Assembly: GCF_019134595.1 (NCBI RefSeq)
Contig: NZ_CP077770.1
Span: 226,001-290,000 of the forward strand
Length of the DNA: 64,000 bases
Direction of reading: 5' to 3'
DNA from: Pseudoalteromonas shioyasakiensis
Lineage (GTDB): Bacteria; Pseudomonadota; Gammaproteobacteria; Enterobacterales; Alteromonadaceae
Within the stretch, counting starts at the first letter, position 1. Each line of letters opens with the position of its first letter. The translations under genes were made by a program, and so were the position numbers. This document shows, in pieces, positions 63,105 to 64,000 of the stretch. The notes beneath the pieces were generated by a model. The model worked only from the letters and a program-made list of their open reading frames with translations. It made no database searches and was not told the DNA's origin.

Positions 63105-64000
63105 ATGGGGAAATTCAAGCTAAGTGCGCTTATGCTGGCTTTAGTGGCAGCAAATAGTGCAATAGCGGCGACGGAAGAAGAACGCACATCAGCAAAGGAA
63201 ATCGATCCTGAGCTAGAAGTAATCGAAGTGCGCGGCTTTAGTCGCAGCTTAATTCAATCATTAAATCAAAAACGCTTTAGCGACACTGTCTCTGAGCAAC
63301 TATCAGCTGATGACTTAGGGGCATTGCCTGATGTATCTATGGCTGATGCATTAACGCGTCTACCGGGGATCTCGGCGGTACGTACCGGTGGTCAAGCTGC
63401 CGAAATCAACATTCGCGGTTTATCTGGTGGATTTGTTTTTTCGACATTAAATGGTCGAGAGCAAGTATCTACTAGTGGTAGTCGCAGTATTGAGTTTGAC
63501 CAATACCCGTCTGAGCTAATCAGTTCGGCGGCGGTCTACAAGTCGCCAAAAGCATCACTTATTGAAGGGGGCGTCGCGGGTACGGTAGAGCTACAAACCG
63601 CAAGCCCATTGGATAATGACCAGCCACACAAATTTACTGCCAATGTGCGTGGTATGTATAACGACCGTGCTTCAGAGGTATTTGATGCCACGGAGTATGG
63701 CGACCGTATTAGCTTTTCTTACCAAGGTAAGTTTCTTGACGATACGCTAGGTGTCGCACTGGGTTACGCGCGCTTATTCCAACCAAGTGTGGCGACTCAG
63801 TTTATCGGTTTAGCATATAACGGTAATAAAGACGTTGATGGGCTAGCAAATGATACCGATGGCCCTGCAGATAATCCTGCTAATGAATACATCAGTGAAG
63901 GTTTTGAGCTTCAGCACTTAGGTGGTGAAGAAACCCGTAATGGTTATTTAACCTCAATTGAATGGGCGCCAACCGATAACTTTAAATTAAAGGGTGATGC
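63105..64000 (+). CDS. TonB-dependent receptor, N-terminal part (cut by window edge)
   Basis: The first 298 residues of an outer-membrane TonB-dependent receptor; the frame runs off the window. A signal peptide ends at SAIAA (residue 22), then the TonB-box-like EVIEVRGF, then the plug domain: DVSMADALTRLPGISAV, INIRGLSGGFVF, LNGREQVST and the SPKASLIEGGVAGTVEL stretch. Barrel strands start near residue 180. This fits the TIGR01782 carbohydrate-type group common in Alteromonadales. The ATG at 63105 follows GGGTGGAAATCC. The shared operator suggests that it takes up alpha-glucan oligosaccharides degraded by the GH97 enzyme. Confidence 0.88.
   Translation, partial: MGKFKLSALMLALVAANSAIAATEEERTSAKEIDPELEVIEVRGFSRSLIQSLNQKRFSDTVSEQLSADDLGALPDVSMADALTRLPGISAVRTGGQAAEINIRGLSGGFVFSTLNGREQVSTSGSRSIEFDQYPSELISSAAVYKSPKASLIEGGVAGTVELQTASPLDNDQPHKFTANVRGMYNDRASEVFDATEYGDRISFSYQGKFLDDTLGVALGYARLFQPSVATQFIGLAYNGNKDVDGLANDTDGPADNPANEYISEGFELQHLGGEETRNGYLTSIEWAPTDNFKLKGD

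Overview
The window reads as a chromosomal segment of a marine gammaproteobacterium, most like Pseudoalteromonas (Alteromonadales). The DNA is AT-leaning. Core genes have gammaproteobacterial relatives (cysJIH, acnA and acnB, glnA-glnL-glnG, typA, dapA/dapD, speA/speE, selO, dtd). TonB-dependent uptake, a GH97 glucosidase, a secreted DNase and OmpA-type porins fit a marine heterotroph. I saw no tRNA, rRNA, insertion sequence, phage module or CRISPR array.

Layout. 1-1 kb: the 3' end of a gene entering from the left and a small unknown gene. 1-7.4 kb: secreted endonuclease I (-) divergent from the sulfite-assimilation operon cysJ-cysI-cysH. 7.4-15.2 kb: an orphan periplasmic binding protein, a DUF4124 protein, small membrane proteins, a repeat-rich DUF4097-type lipoprotein, aconitase A, an S4-domain RNA-binding protein and an unknown lipoprotein. 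15.2-20.5 kb: nitrogen-control block (cNMP-binding protein, glnG, glnL, DUF4124 protein, glnA) with a sigma-54 promoter and an NtrC site before glnA. 20.8-30.5 kb: typA, a BLUF photosensor, an MBL-fold lipoprotein, DUF2959, YihY, an alpha/beta hydrolase, dtd, a SpeE-like methyltransferase, a MadA-type GNAT/hotdog fusion and phospholipase A. 30.6-35 kb: a tight operon dapA-dapD-decarboxylase-M14 deacylase behind a clear lysine riboswitch. 35-43 kb: Tag-like glycosylase with selO, two tandem OmpA porins, acnB. 43.2-51 kb: 2OG-Fe dioxygenase plus a cysteine-desulfurase-like enzyme, GH97, then cupredoxin-like protein, outer-membrane protein and chemoreceptor. 51-64 kb: speE and speA (divergent), two tandem PlsC-type acyltransferases with an MscS channel, chrA, a second orphan binding protein, an OmpA lipoprotein, an ABC exporter, a DUF3224-DUF4177-LysE operon, and the start of a TonB-dependent receptor.

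How the parts connect. The most thought-provoking region is the lysine-riboswitch operon. Its decarboxylase departs from LysA at the substrate motifs, and its last gene is an M14 (AstE/aspartoacylase-like) deacylase where an M20 DapE might be expected. I infer, without proof, that decarboxylation may precede desuccinylation there. A second connection is an identical 14-bp CG-centred palindrome upstream of both the GH97 gene and the TonB receptor 16 kb away, which suggests one LacI-type alpha-glucan regulon. Two small membrane-protein genes on the minus strand each carry an inverted repeat that covers their ribosome-binding site. All assignments come from reading the sequence and from knowledge of the families; no database search was run.
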